A stretch of 64,000 bases of DNA from Cryobacterium sp. CG_9.6 (GCF_029893365.1 NZ_JARXUZ010000001.1:744001-808000), one strand, 5' to 3'. Counted from the stretch's first letter, positions 1 to 9,287 are shown. Numbers and translations: made by a program. The notes: generated by a model not told the origin, from the letters alone.

Positions 1-1521
1 TACAGCCGTGGCGGTTGACGCGAGGATTGCGGTGTACAGGAGCACCCACACAATCCAGCCGAAAGGTGGCAACCATTGGGGGTTTGTGAACATATCGACC
101 CAGAATTGGTCTGTCCGGAGTCCCGTGACGTATCGCCGGAGGGGCCAGATGAATGCCACGAGGTGGCCAAAAGTGGCAGCTGAAAGAACGACGACGAGCA
201 CCCGATTGATCCGCGGTGGCCACGTACGCCCGAGGGAGCGGTCAAGAGACCTTCCCGCCGTGAGCATAAAAAGGAGGAACAGTGCCAAGTTGTATCGACC
301 TTGCCAGATGTAGCCGCTCTCAGTGACGATGAGCGCCTGGAATAATGGCGGGAGCAACAGAAGGGCCAACGCAGCGAGCAGTGCGGCGGTAGCAGCGCGA
401 CCACGGCTGAAGGCGAGAACACTGATGACAAGGCAACCGGTCAACGTCCCCCAGACCCACAGAACGACTCCAGGTGAAGGTGTATCTAACCACCCGAAGT
501 AGCCGATCAGACCGGTCGTGTACTCGAAGGTCTTGTCCATCGTGACCTCGAAGCCTTGGCTGAAGGTAGCACCTGCTCCGCCGAATGGCGTCGTTGAGAG
601 GGCATCAACGGTCGAGATCCACCAAAGGGCGTATCCCGTCGCGATGGCGATGACACCGGCACCGATCCAGGTGAGCGGCTGCCGAAGCACAGCGACAAAT
701 CGGCCGAAACGATACGAAATTATGGCAAGAACTACTGCAGCGAGCAAGAATGCGAGGGATAGCCCGCGTGCATTTGCCAAGAGTGCTGCTGCAATTGTGA
801 ACCAGACAGTCGTACTGACGGATTGGCGCGCTCGGCCACTTTGTTCCAGCAGAAGGGCAAGATTGGCAAATACCGCGCCGGAGGCAGCAATTTCAAGAGA
901 ATTTGGATTCACGGAAGCGTTGAGGTAGAGCACCATCGGCGTGATCGCTACGCCAGCGGCAGCGATTGACCAGCGACGACTGCTGAGTCTAGACAGAGCT
1001 TGGAACATGCTGGCCAAGAGAAGACAACTCAGTGCTGCACTGATCATTCGCATGGTGTAAAAACCAAGTTTGCCGTCGAATACGAGTGAAGGTAATCCCG
1101 TGATCGCGTAGTACACGGGGTTGTAATAAGCGGCGCTTGTCGATACTGAGGTCGGGTTCGTCACGTCGACTAAGTTGATCGCCGCACAGCTGGGTGCAAC
1201 ATCGGCTTGAAAGGCAAAGCACGTTAACTCGTGGCTTAGCGCTACCCATTTGGGAACAACGACCTCGGGGAAAGGACTGTCTGAAGTGACGGTACCCGTG
1301 AGTTCACCACGGACGACAGCTGCGGCCTTGATGGCATGTGAGGGTTCATCTGGAACGCTCATGAGGGGCGAAGCGACAACCCAGCACCCACTGAGCGCTA
1401 GGAGCACCACAAATGCGAATAAGAAGACCCGCCACGATGCCGGGCCGCTGGCGGAAGGCTTGTTCAGGAGCAAGAGGCTACGCATCGAGAGCCCTCGGTC
1501 CGGCGAGTTGACACGAGACAT
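1..1521 (-). CDS. DUF2142 family membrane protein, partial (3' end outside window)
   Basis: Reading the minus strand from the ATG at 1521 gives an open frame of 507 codons with no stop before the window edge, so the C-terminus is missing. The protein starts MSRVNSPDRG, has a first membrane segment at about residues 35-50, then the motif SVPDEPSHA, which corresponds to SVPDENAHA in the complete DUF2142 protein at 3265-4941. Other shared patches are YNPVYYAITG, YFGWLDTPSP and WQGRYNLALF. DUF2142 proteins are polytopic and thought to be GT-C type glycosyltransferases that use polyprenyl-phosphate sugars; the acidic pair in PDE would be the catalytic/metal site (inference). It is the last gene of a minus-strand run GT2-DUF2304-GtrA-DUF2142, which fits a module where a lipid-linked sugar is made, flipped and transferred. 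GAAAGG lies upstream of the start. Confidence 0.85.
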   Translation of the reverse strand, partial: MSRVNSPDRGLSMRSLLLLNKPSASGPASWRVFLFAFVVLLALSGCWVVASPLMSVPDEPSHAIKAAAVVRGELTGTVTSDSPFPEVVVPKWVALSHELTCFAFQADVAPSCAAINLVDVTNPTSVSTSAAYYNPVYYAITGLPSLVFDGKLGFYTMRMISAALSCLLLASMFQALSRLSSRRWSIAAAGVAITPMVLYLNASVNPNSLEIAASGAVFANLALLLEQSGRARQSVSTTVWFTIAAALLANARGLSLAFLLAAVVLAIISYRFGRFVAVLRQPLTWIGAGVIAIATGYALWWISTVDALSTTPFGGAGATFSQGFEVTMDKTFEYTTGLIGYFGWLDTPSPGVVLWVWGTLTGCLVISVLAFSRGRAATAALLAALALLLLPPLFQALIVTESGYIWQGRYNLALFLLFMLTAGRSLDRSLGRTWPPRINRVLVVVLSAATFGHLVAFIWPLRRYVTGLRTDQFWVDMFTNPQWLPPFGWIVWVLLYTAILASTATAV

Positions 1522-1565
1522 GCAGAGCCTTTCGAATGTTGAGCGTGTTTTCTAGAGGATTATCG

Positions 1566-2021
1566 TCAGGAAAGTCTGGGAGGGGCTACAGCATCAACGT
1601 CGCGGGTTCGCGCGAAAACCCAATAACGGAAAACAAAGTAGTTCCAAGCCGTTGTGACAATTGTTGCTGTGATCTTTCCGATCCCCCATCCCAAACCCGT
1701 TAGGTCTACGAGCCAGACGATGCCCACAGTGGCGAGTGTGTTGAAGGAGAGCAGGATCAGGTATTTGACAAGTGTGCGACCATGCCCTGCCCGCGATCCG
1801 AACGAGAAGGCGCGTTGGAGGGAGTAGTTGAATGCGAAAGTCAGGAGGAATGCTGATGCAGTCGCAAGCCACAATTTCCAACCCAATACCTGGTGGAAAA
1901 GCCCGAGTAACCCGATATCAATGAGAAAACTCAAAGCCCCGATTGTCAGATATCGGAAGGCGCTGTGGTGATAAAGGTCCACTAATCTTCGTCGAGTGAT
2001 CGTCGTGCGTCTAGACGTCAT
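1566..2021 (-). CDS. GtrA family membrane protein (putative lipid-linked sugar flippase)
   Basis: A 151-residue protein with four hydrophobic segments (about 22-42, 49-68, 83-105, 112-135) and the GtrA signature pattern: FRYLTIGALSFLIDIG near the N-terminus, FAFNYSLQRAFSF in the middle, and TTAWNYFVFRYWVF at the C-terminus. GtrA proteins are small four-helix membrane proteins proposed to flip undecaprenyl- or decaprenyl-phosphate sugars. The frame is open to 2066, but the ATG at 2021 is preferred: it has AGGGAAG at a good distance and does not overlap the upstream DUF2304 gene, which ends at 2026. Four bases separate the two genes, indicating an operon with the GT2 at 2413-3132 that would make the lipid-linked sugar. 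Confidence 0.9.
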   Translation of the reverse strand: MTSRRTTITRRRLVDLYHHSAFRYLTIGALSFLIDIGLLGLFHQVLGWKLWLATASAFLLTFAFNYSLQRAFSFGSRAGHGRTLVKYLILLSFNTLATVGIVWLVDLTGLGWGIGKITATIVTTAWNYFVFRYWVFARTRDVDAVAPPRLS

Positions 2022-2025
2022 GAAG

Positions 2026-2406
2026 TCACTTCCCTGGTGATCGTGGGTCGTTTCCGAGGTATTCACTCAGGATGGAAAGTCGTTGCTCCATCAGCGCTGT
2101 GTGCTCGGCAAGAGAGCGGGTCTTCTCCTCGAGCGTCGTGAGTTCAGAGCTGTGTTGAACGGTGACAAAGAAAAGAATGATTATGCTCACGAAGAAGACG
2201 AGATTGCTGGGTACTTCAACGCCCACGAGGGACGATGCCCACTCCAAGGTCTCTGGGAAGATGCTAACGACGACTGAAAGCAAGGCAGCCAAGAGCCACC
2301 AGAATGCGTGGCGTTCGCGAAATTTCTGGCGCCGCAGCATTTCAATCACCGCGAGCAAAGCGACGCTGGCAGCGGCTATTGCAAATACATGAGACACAGG
2401 ATTCAT
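2026..2406 (-). CDS. DUF2304 domain-containing membrane protein
   Basis: A 126-residue protein with three hydrophobic segments (about 5-23, 32-50, 68-84) followed by a charged helix (about 89-118) with coiled-coil character (TTLEEKTRSLAEHTALMEQ). This is the DUF2304 layout. The family is often next to dolichol-phosphate-mannose-synthase-like GT2 enzymes and is thought to help them at the membrane; its exact role is not known. Here it lies 6 bases after the GT2 stop and 4 bases before GtrA, so the three are surely co-transcribed. Confidence 0.85.
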   Translation of the reverse strand: MNPVSHVFAIAAASVALLAVIEMLRRQKFRERHAFWWLLAALLSVVVSIFPETLEWASSLVGVEVPSNLVFFVSIIILFFVTVQHSSELTTLEEKTRSLAEHTALMEQRLSILSEYLGNDPRSPGK

Positions 2407-2412
2407 TCTCCG

Positions 2413-3132
2413 TCAGCCTTTGCTCGAGATTGGCGTGCGCCATAACGCTATGACAAGAGCCATGCCCGCCCGGCCCAAGTAGACAGCACTCTTCCAAGGA
2501 TTATGCGACGGCACGCCGCCAGCTCTTGGTCGCATTTCTACAGGGACTTGGGCCACAGAGTATCCGGCACGCGAGGCGAGAACGAGAGATTCGATGGTGT
2601 CACCCAGGTACTCCGCAGGATAATTCACTGCGAACAATCGGACCGCACGTGGCCCAGCAGCCTTAAAGCCACTTGTGACGTCAGTCAGTGGGGTGTGCGC
2701 TATGCGGCTAATTACGGTGGAGAGAAACTTCATGGCCCACTTTCTCGGACCACTGACCTCGTAGTCGCCGCTTCCTGCAAATCTTGCGCCAATAACTATA
2801 TCGACGGCGTCAAGGCGCGCAAGGAGGTCAGGCACATTCCGTGGGTCATGTTGGCCATCCGCGTCCAGTTGAACAACATTTTCGAAACCGTTTGCCAGAG
2901 CGTAGCGAAAGCCGAGGCGCATTGCTCCGCCAACACCTAAATTGAACGGCAGGTTCAGCACCGTGGCCCCAGCGGCTGACGCAAACTCTGCAGTCTTATC
3001 CGTGGAACCATCGCTCACGACGAGGCACGAGACACCTGGAAGTGTTGTTAGCACCTCCGTCACGACCGCACCCACGACTACTTCCTCGTTGAATGCGGGC
3101 ATCACAATTAGCGTGTGTTCGAGTGACGGCAT
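2413..3132 (-). CDS. Glycosyltransferase family 2 (polyprenyl-phosphate sugar synthase type)
   Basis: A 239-residue cytoplasmic GT2 of the dolichol-phosphate mannose synthase type. Visible motifs: VMPAFNEEVVVGAVV at about residue 9, SDGSTDKT near 40, and the metal-binding stretch LDADGQHDP near 89. No C-terminal membrane helices are present, so membrane attachment may come from the DUF2304 partner. The expected reaction is transfer of a sugar from a nucleotide donor to polyprenyl phosphate. The frame is open to 3159, but the ATG at 3132 is preferred: TAGAAT lies 7 bases before it, a -10 element placed as in leaderless actinobacterial mRNAs. It is the first gene of the GT2-DUF2304-GtrA-DUF2142 run. 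Confidence 0.9.
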   Translation of the reverse strand: MPSLEHTLIVMPAFNEEVVVGAVVTEVLTTLPGVSCLVVSDGSTDKTAEFASAAGATVLNLPFNLGVGGAMRLGFRYALANGFENVVQLDADGQHDPRNVPDLLARLDAVDIVIGARFAGSGDYEVSGPRKWAMKFLSTVISRIAHTPLTDVTSGFKAAGPRAVRLFAVNYPAEYLGDTIESLVLASRAGYSVAQVPVEMRPRAGGVPSHNPWKSAVYLGRAGMALVIALWRTPISSKG

Positions 3133-3264
3133 ATGAATTATTCTAGTGAGGGCGAACAAGGGTCATTCGCGCAGTCGGCAGGGTTAGACGATGGCAGTTC
3201 TTGAGCCTCGGATACTCTGTAATCAGCGCGACGTGCGTCAAAGATTCGGCGGGAGCCTTGAAGC

Positions 3265-4941
3265 TTGCCAATAACATCTCTTCCTTTCTCTGAGCGGTTG
3301 TCGATATACGCGTCTCGCGGAGGGTCGTCACCCCGAATCTTCTTCATGGCCTTTCTCTTCTTTGCCCTCATGTCGACGGCTTGGGCGCTAGCAAGCCCCA
3401 TATTCTCTGTTCCCGACGAAAATGCCCATGCGGCCAAGGCGATAGCGCAGGTCCGCGGCGATGTCTTCGGACATCAGGTTCCCGGAGTGAAGTACACCGT
3501 CGTTGATCTTCCGCCGGAATACTCCTACAGCCAGACCATTGTGTGTTTTCTGTCTAAGCCGGAGATTCCGGCTGCATGTGAATTCGAACTCGGAGATAAC
3601 GGCGGTCAACGCTGGTTTCCCACGTGGGTGAGTTCATATAACCCGCTCTATTACTACGCCGTCGGCTGGCCCACTTTGATCCTTGACGGCTCGGCAGGCA
3701 TCTACGCCATGCGAATGGTGAGCGGGCTGCTTTGCGCGGCGTTTGCTGGGTTGGCATTCCAGGTGGCGATGTCTGCACGGCGATCCCGGTGGATGCCTCT
3801 TGGCCTTGCTTTTGTGTTCACCCCCATGATCACCTATCTGTCGGGCTCGGTGAACCCTAACGGCATTGAAATAGCTGCGGCCGCGGCGCTGTGGATCTCA
3901 CTGCTACGACTGTTGCAGCAGTTCGAGGGTAGTGACGACGGAAGCGCGTCGCTCCTTTCGCGTCGCTACCTGTGGTTTGCCGTCACTCTTTCCTCTGTTG
4001 TACTCGCTACTGCTCGGTCGCTGGGGCCGCTCTGGCTTGTGCTTATTGTTCTGATCTGTTTTTTCGCCTCAGGCTGGCACACAGTTCGAAAGCTGTTCTC
4101 AACGGGCTCTAGTTATACAGGCTTAGGAATCGTAGCTGTGGGTGGAGTTTTTTCCATTACCTGGACGCTGAGCGGTGGAAGTCTCTCAGGGCAGGCTGAA
4201 GCGTCGGATGCACCCCTCGTTGGCGCATCATTCTTGCAGGGGTTCGCTACGATCCTGCGGTCAACACCCGATTACGTTGTTCAGGCAATCGGCTTCTTCG
4301 GTTGGGTCGACACGCCCCTGCCCGAACGTGCATATTGGCTATTCATCGCCGCTTTCGCCATTCTTATACTTCTCGCGTTCGCTGTAGCTGGTCGACGCAA
4401 TCTACTTGTCCTGGCTGTTGTCATCAGTGCAGCTATTCTGGTGCCTCCGTTGGTGCAGGGCTACAGCGTGAGCCAAACGGGGATCATCTGGCAGGGGCGC
4501 TACGCTCTTTTCCTCTACGTAGGTGTTGCGATTCTCGCAGCGTGGGTGCTATCGGGCAAAGACGGTCACCATCTATGGAATTTGGCGCCGCGGCTGACCG
4601 TTTTTGCTGGCAGTAGCCTGGCCGTGTATGGATGTATTGCGTTCTTTATGGTGCTCAAACGCTACGTAGTCGGTCAGGCACAGGGAGTCGACGCCATGTT
4701 CAACACTCCGGCCTGGCAACCTCCACTGGGATGGATGTTTCTGATGGTCGCCTTTGCCATCACGTCTTTCGCATTTGTGATGTGGTGCACTCGGCTGGCT
4801 GTTCTCTCTGACTCCGGCGGGGTCGGTAGGGCCGAGAAAACGACAATCTCGGCCGTCGGTGAGGTGATCCCGGCCGTGACGACCGGTGGGAATAACTCTC
4901 GAGGAGCGAAAAAGAACGGAGCGTCTGCAATCGATGCCTGA
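3265..4941 (+). CDS. DUF2142 family membrane protein (putative GT-C glycosyltransferase)
   Basis: A 558-residue polytopic protein starting at a TTG with GGGAG nine bases upstream; this start gives the same spacing to the conserved SVPDENAHA motif (about residue 50) as in the divergent paralogue at 1-1521. At least ten hydrophobic segments are visible; a hydrophilic stretch around residues 55-120 should be extracytoplasmic. Shared family patches include YNPLYYYAVG, SVNPNGIEIAAA, FFGWVDTPLPE and WQGRYALFLY. The family is thought to transfer sugars from polyprenyl phosphate outside the membrane (inference). The gene is divergent from the GtrA module and overlaps the next GT4 gene by 8 bases. An ATG at 3346 is an alternative start but would remove the first part of helix 1. 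Confidence 0.85.
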   Translation: MPITSLPFSERLSIYASRGGSSPRIFFMAFLFFALMSTAWALASPIFSVPDENAHAAKAIAQVRGDVFGHQVPGVKYTVVDLPPEYSYSQTIVCFLSKPEIPAACEFELGDNGGQRWFPTWVSSYNPLYYYAVGWPTLILDGSAGIYAMRMVSGLLCAAFAGLAFQVAMSARRSRWMPLGLAFVFTPMITYLSGSVNPNGIEIAAAAALWISLLRLLQQFEGSDDGSASLLSRRYLWFAVTLSSVVLATARSLGPLWLVLIVLICFFASGWHTVRKLFSTGSSYTGLGIVAVGGVFSITWTLSGGSLSGQAEASDAPLVGASFLQGFATILRSTPDYVVQAIGFFGWVDTPLPERAYWLFIAAFAILILLAFAVAGRRNLLVLAVVISAAILVPPLVQGYSVSQTGIIWQGRYALFLYVGVAILAAWVLSGKDGHHLWNLAPRLTVFAGSSLAVYGCIAFFMVLKRYVVGQAQGVDAMFNTPAWQPPLGWMFLMVAFAITSFAFVMWCTRLAVLSDSGGVGRAEKTTISAVGEVIPAVTTGGNNSRGAKKNGASAIDA

Positions 4942-6097
4942 ACCGCGCGTCGCCATCGCCTACGACTGCCTTTTCCCCACCAACAGCGGTGGGGGCGAGC
5001 GCGTCTACCGTCGTTTGGCCGAGGTGTTTGTGGAGCGGGGAAGCCATGTTGACTATCTCACGCGGCAGCAGTGGGAGGCGGGGTCTGCGCCTGCGGCCAC
5101 GTTCTCGGTAGTGCCGGTGTGGCACGGCGATATTTACGACGCCGCCGGCACCCGCCGTCCGCGCAGCGCCGCCCTGTTTGCGCTCGCGCTGTTTCGATAC
5201 TTCGTGCGCCACCGAGCGCAGCACGACATCGTCGTTGTCTGTGCCCTGCCGGTGCTGAACGTTTTCGCCGTGCAGCTTGCCCTCCTTGGCACCCGGAGCT
5301 TCATCGTGTCGGACTGGCTGGAGGTGTGGGATTGGCGCAAATGGCGACGCTACTCCGGAGCCGCAGTGGGAACCATCGCCTTCCTGCTGCAGCGTGTAGC
5401 CCTTCACCTGGGCCACCTGCACACGGTGAACAGCACGTTCACGGGCAGTCGCATTCGCCATTATCGACGCGGTGCCCGGCCCGTGACTCTCGGCCTTGTT
5501 GATGTGGCAGGCAGCGCCACGGATGCCCCCACAGCGCGTCCCGCAGAGCCGTCTCTCGTCTTCGTTGGCCGTCACATTCCCGATAAGCGGCTCCGTGACC
5601 TTCTGCCCGCGTTGGTGATCGCCCGCACCTCCATCGAAAGCCTCACCCTCGACATCGTGGGAACGGGGCCGGAAACGGCGGCCGTCACCGCACGCATCCG
5701 TGAGCTTGGCCTTGATGACTGCGTGACCCTGCACGGTCGCGTGGCCGAGCCGGAACTGCAACGCCTGGTCTCCAGTGCCCGCGCACTGGTGAATCCGTCC
5801 GAGCGCGAAGGCTTCGGTCTGGTCGTAGCCGAGGCGGCCGCGCTCGCCACGCCGAGTGTGGTGGTGGCCGGGGTGAACAACGCGGCCGCCGATCTCGTTG
5901 TTGACGGCGTAAACGGATTCGTCGCATCCTCCATTGATGCGCAGACGCTAGCGGATGCCCTCGTGCGCGTTGTCGAGGCCGGGGAGCCGCTGCGCAAGTC
6001 GACCCGCGACTGGTTTGCCCGTGCCCGGGTGACGAGCGGATTGGGTCAGTCGGTTGATGCGATCACCCGGGCTTACGAGTCGCGCAGGGCCCGCTGA
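4934..6097 (+). CDS. Glycosyltransferase family 4
   Basis: A 387-residue GT-B fold enzyme. The N-terminal half carries NSGGGERVYRRLAEVF, the glycine-rich acceptor-side loop of GT4 enzymes; the C-terminal half has LVFVGRHIPDKRLRDL and the E-x7-E region EREGFGLVVAEAAAL that binds the nucleotide sugar. It should add a sugar to a lipid-linked glycan on the cytoplasmic face. The frame is open to a GTG at 4886, but the ATG at 4934 gives a normal GT4 N-terminus (MPEPRVAIAYDC) and an 8-base overlap with the DUF2142 gene, suggesting translational coupling. Its 3' end overlaps that of the convergent GT4 gene by 25 bases. Confidence 0.92.
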   Translation: MPEPRVAIAYDCLFPTNSGGGERVYRRLAEVFVERGSHVDYLTRQQWEAGSAPAATFSVVPVWHGDIYDAAGTRRPRSAALFALALFRYFVRHRAQHDIVVVCALPVLNVFAVQLALLGTRSFIVSDWLEVWDWRKWRRYSGAAVGTIAFLLQRVALHLGHLHTVNSTFTGSRIRHYRRGARPVTLGLVDVAGSATDAPTARPAEPSLVFVGRHIPDKRLRDLLPALVIARTSIESLTLDIVGTGPETAAVTARIRELGLDDCVTLHGRVAEPELQRLVSSARALVNPSEREGFGLVVAEAAALATPSVVVAGVNNAAADLVVDGVNGFVASSIDAQTLADALVRVVEAGEPLRKSTRDWFARARVTSGLGQSVDAITRAYESRRAR

Positions 6098-7167
6098 AAA
6101 GAGGCGACGGTGCCGTGCGCTGAACGCTCCCAGGAGAACAGTTGGGCTTGCTTCGTGCCAGCAGCCCCGCGCTCAGCCAGCAGCTCGGGCGAGTGAAGCA
6201 GATGTGTGATCGCCGTCGCCAGCTCGGCGGCGCTACTCGCGTGCACGTAGGTAGCGGCGTTGCCAGCGATTTCCCGCAGCACCGGAATGTCGGCGCACAG
6301 AACCGGACACCCGAGCGCCATGGCTTCCAGCACGGGAAGGCCGAAACCCTCGAACGACGTGGGAAAAACGAACAGCGTGGATTCGGCGTAGAGCGTCTCC
6401 AGCTCGGCCGTACTGAGCCAGCCACGCAGTGAAACGGAGGCCTGCAGACCCAAACGGGCCACGACGGGAGCGAGCGGGTCGGCTCCGTGACTGCCCGTAA
6501 TCACGAGGTGAGGTCGCGTCGCGGGGGGGATAAGTGCGAGTGCGTCGAGAAGCGTCTCAAAGTTCTTGTGGGGCATACGGTTACCCACGGCCAGAAGCTG
6601 GTCGGGGCGGCGCACAATCGCACGGCCCGACGCACCGCTACGAACCTCACCGGCGAGAGGAACGACATCCACTCGCTCGGGCGGAGTTCGGAGAAACCTC
6701 ACGATATCGTCCCGTGAAGCCGCACTCGGGGTGAGCACCCGGCGCGCGGTGCGTGCTGCCAGGCGAATCATGGCCCGCAGCACGTGCGAGTAGGCCCCCG
6801 GAACATATTCCGGATGCCGAAACGGCAGCAGGTCGTGCACGGTCAGCACCACGGGCACGCGCGACCACGCCGGTCCGAGATTAGCTGGGCAGTGGATCAG
6901 CTGGGCACCGGTTCGACGAGCGAATCCGGCCACGCGAAAGAGCTCGCCGAGAGCCCACTGGATGCGGTCCTCGCCGCTGATACCAGAGTCGATGATCTCG
7001 CCGGGGAACCATGATGTATCGGTGGCGGCGAGTTCGCTTGACGCCAGGCCCACGTAGGTGAGGCCATCCGCTCCCGGTGTGATGCGGCGGTAGATCTCGC
7101 GCACATAGGACTCCATGCCGCCCTTCGTGCCGGTGAAAAAGAGCAGGTCCACGAGTATTCGGGTCAT
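6073..7167 (-). CDS. Glycosyltransferase family 4
   Basis: A 364-residue GT4 enzyme. TKGGMESYVREIYRRI near residue 14 is the N-terminal glycine-rich motif, ADQLLAVGNRMPHKNFE-like sequence opens the C-terminal Rossmann domain, and FPTSFEGFGLPVLEAMALG holds the E-x7-E donor site. The open frame runs on to 7911, but that part lies antisense-frame to the flippase gene and is not coding; the ATG at 7167 starts 2 bases after the flippase stop. It is the last gene of a three-gene minus-strand operon (GT2 at 8318, flippase at 7170, GT4), the usual set for building and exporting a lipid-linked oligosaccharide. Confidence 0.92.
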   Translation of the reverse strand: MTRILVDLLFFTGTKGGMESYVREIYRRITPGADGLTYVGLASSELAATDTSWFPGEIIDSGISGEDRIQWALGELFRVAGFARRTGAQLIHCPANLGPAWSRVPVVLTVHDLLPFRHPEYVPGAYSHVLRAMIRLAARTARRVLTPSAASRDDIVRFLRTPPERVDVVPLAGEVRSGASGRAIVRRPDQLLAVGNRMPHKNFETLLDALALIPPATRPHLVITGSHGADPLAPVVARLGLQASVSLRGWLSTAELETLYAESTLFVFPTSFEGFGLPVLEAMALGCPVLCADIPVLREIAGNAATYVHASSAAELATAITHLLHSPELLAERGAAGTKQAQLFSWERSAHGTVASFQRALRDS

Positions 7168-7169
7168 GG

Positions 7170-8321
7170 TCAGCGCGCCACCGTTGCGTGCGGCAGGCGC
7201 AAGATTCGACGCCGCGCCACCTCGTAGAGAACGCCAGAAAGGAGTTCCGCGATCATGAGAGCGGCGAAGATGAGCACGAGACTGCCGGTCGTGAGGGCCG
7301 CACTGGCCAAACCGAAGGCCACAACGGAGCTGGCCGCTCGCAGGAGGGTCACGAGCCGGGCGTGGCCCATTCGGCGCAGAGCGGTGAAGGGCAGCGTGGG
7401 CGCGAGGGACGCGGCTCTCCACGCACACGCCACCAGAAGGGGAACCAGCGTGTTCTGCACCGTCCACGCCTCGCCAAACAGCAGAGAAAAGAACCCGAGT
7501 GCTTCCATGACCAACAGGGCAATAACAGCAAGAACAAGAGACCCCGTTGACACCCAAATGTCCGAGGTGGAATGGGCCTTGAGTAGCCGAAGTCGCAGAA
7601 AATTGAGCGGGATGGCGAGCAGCCCCGACACGGTGGAGATTGCGGTGAAGAGCACCGCACCGGCCGGCCCGAGAAAAGCCAAAATCAGTGTGTTCAGCAG
7701 CGGGAAGACAATTCCGGTGATGCCCACATCGGCTACCACCCAGCCGGTAGCCGAGCGTTCCGGCCGGCTCGCTCGGTGCGCAACCGGGAAGGCACGCACC
7801 ACGGTGGCGATCACTATTCCGGCCAGAAGCGGAAGCAGGCTCCAGGTGGCGCCTGAGAACGCAGACACGACGCCCATCAGTGCTCCGAGCCCCACGCCAG
7901 CGCATGCCCACACCTCACGGACATCCAGCCGTTCGGCCACCGAGACGCCGCGGCCTACTTCGAGCGCTGCAACGAGAACAGGGAGGCCCAAGCAGAGGGC
8001 GATCGCACTCGTGTAGTTCAATGCCACGAGGAGCGCGGTCAGGAGAGCGGCGACGGCGAGCCAGCGCGGAAAGGTGACCCGGCGTTCGGTGGTGCGTGAG
8101 CTTAGGCGCGACTCGACGATGGCGGCGAAGGCGAGTTGCCCCACAAAGGTGGCCACCATGATCGCCACGGCGATGAATCCACTCTCTTCCAGAGTGAAAA
8201 CCCGGGCGGCAATGGCCAGTGTTGCCGCGGGAATGACAGCGAGGGAGATGCCGCCAGCGAGCGAAATTGCAGACAGCGCAACGCCTTTCGCGCGCGACGA
8301 GGACGAACTCACCGACGTCAC
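7170..8321 (-). CDS. Wzx-like polysaccharide flippase / polytopic membrane protein
   Basis: A 383-residue protein with about eleven or twelve hydrophobic segments spread over the full length and a short charged N-terminus (MTSVSSSSSRAKG). The first helices (residues 15-60) with ARVFTLEESGFIAVA resemble the N-terminus of oligosaccharide flippases of the MOP superfamily, in which a loop with a Glu/Gly pair follows helix 1. It is somewhat shorter than typical Wzx (about 420). It overlaps the upstream GT2 gene by 4 bases (ATGA) and is 2 bases from the downstream GT4 gene. Role by context: flipping a lipid-linked glycan. The family call rests on topology and neighbours rather than a catalytic motif. 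Confidence 0.72.
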   Translation of the reverse strand: MTSVSSSSSRAKGVALSAISLAGGISLAVIPAATLAIAARVFTLEESGFIAVAIMVATFVGQLAFAAIVESRLSSRTTERRVTFPRWLAVAALLTALLVALNYTSAIALCLGLPVLVAALEVGRGVSVAERLDVREVWACAGVGLGALMGVVSAFSGATWSLLPLLAGIVIATVVRAFPVAHRASRPERSATGWVVADVGITGIVFPLLNTLILAFLGPAGAVLFTAISTVSGLLAIPLNFLRLRLLKAHSTSDIWVSTGSLVLAVIALLVMEALGFFSLLFGEAWTVQNTLVPLLVACAWRAASLAPTLPFTALRRMGHARLVTLLRAASSVVAFGLASAALTTGSLVLIFAALMIAELLSGVLYEVARRRILRLPHATVAR

Positions 8322-9271
8322 CGCCGAGGTCGCCGTCGATAACCGCCAACACGTAACTGCAGGGATTCGATCAGGCCGATGGATCGGTCGATTCCCGGGG
8401 CACGTGACGGTCGAGTCGAGGCGGCGCGTCCTGCGCGCCAGCCTGCCAGTCGACCGCGGGTCGCAGCCAGGTCATGTGAGAGCAGGAGGTCCCCACCGCA
8501 GACTATGAGCTCGGTCGTGAGGGCGCGCACGCCGTGACGACCACGCATGATTCCCCACGCACGCAGAAGATAGCCACGTCCGAATCCGGCACGTTCACGT
8601 TGCCGAGCCGACCCGCGACCCGAGGTGGCGCCGCCGAGATGCACGCCACGGGCATCCGTCACCGCCGTCGTGTGCCAGCCAGCCGCATTGAGCCGCAGCG
8701 CGAGGTCAAGCTCTTCGCCATACATAAAGATGCCCTCATCGAGGAGTCCCACAGCGTCGAGGGCGCGTCTGCGATAGGCAGCCACGGCACCGTAGGGACC
8801 AAGCAGGGTGGGCTCAGGAATGGTCAGATCAGCCAGGGTGGCACCGTGGTACCGAACATAACCGGCAACGGTGGGGTCAGCGCAGAGGCCCACGGCATCG
8901 ATCGTTCCGTCGGGCTGAAAGAGCAGCGGAGCAGCGCTGCCGAGCTCAGGGTTGACCGTAAACGGTGCAATCAGGAGTTCCAGGAGGGTCGCATCCGCTT
9001 GCACATCATTGTTGAGCAGAACAACGATGTCGCCGGTTCCCGCCGTGATGCCGTGGTTGCAGGCTGCCGCAAAACCGCTGTTGCGTTCGAGGACGATGAG
9101 AGTGACCTCGGGGTAACCGGCTGTGATTTGCGCGGCCGTGTCGTCCGGGCCGGCGTCGTCAACCACGATGACACGATGGGCGATGCTCTGCCGACGCAGA
9201 TGGTCGAGGCAGTCTTTGGTGAGTGCCCAGTTGCCGTAGACCGGAACGATGACGTCAACGGTGAGACTCAT
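8318..9271 (-). CDS. Glycosyltransferase family 2 (rhamnosyltransferase-like)
   Basis: A 317-residue GT2 of the large cell-wall type. Motifs: VIVPVYGNWALTKDCLDHLR at residue 8, DDAGPDDT near 38, LLNNDVQADATLLE near 88 (the donor/metal site), and FMYGEELDLALRLNAAGW near 185, typical of rhamnosyl- or galactofuranosyl-type transferases. The C-terminal 80 residues are Arg-rich and may be membrane-associated. It is the first gene of the minus-strand operon and diverges from the GT2 at 9362 across a 90-base gap. Confidence 0.9.
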   Translation of the reverse strand: MSLTVDVIVPVYGNWALTKDCLDHLRRQSIAHRVIVVDDAGPDDTAAQITAGYPEVTLIVLERNSGFAAACNHGITAGTGDIVVLLNNDVQADATLLELLIAPFTVNPELGSAAPLLFQPDGTIDAVGLCADPTVAGYVRYHGATLADLTIPEPTLLGPYGAVAAYRRRALDAVGLLDEGIFMYGEELDLALRLNAAGWHTTAVTDARGVHLGGATSGRGSARQRERAGFGRGYLLRAWGIMRGRHGVRALTTELIVCGGDLLLSHDLAATRGRLAGWRAGRAASTRPSRAPGIDRSIGLIESLQLRVGGYRRRPRR

Positions 9272-9287
9272 CTGTGCCTGACCTCCT

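Noticed and set aside
7168..7911. N-terminal extension of the GT4 gene to 612 residues
   Set aside because: The region is the flippase gene in another frame; GT4 proteins begin at the ATG at 7167.
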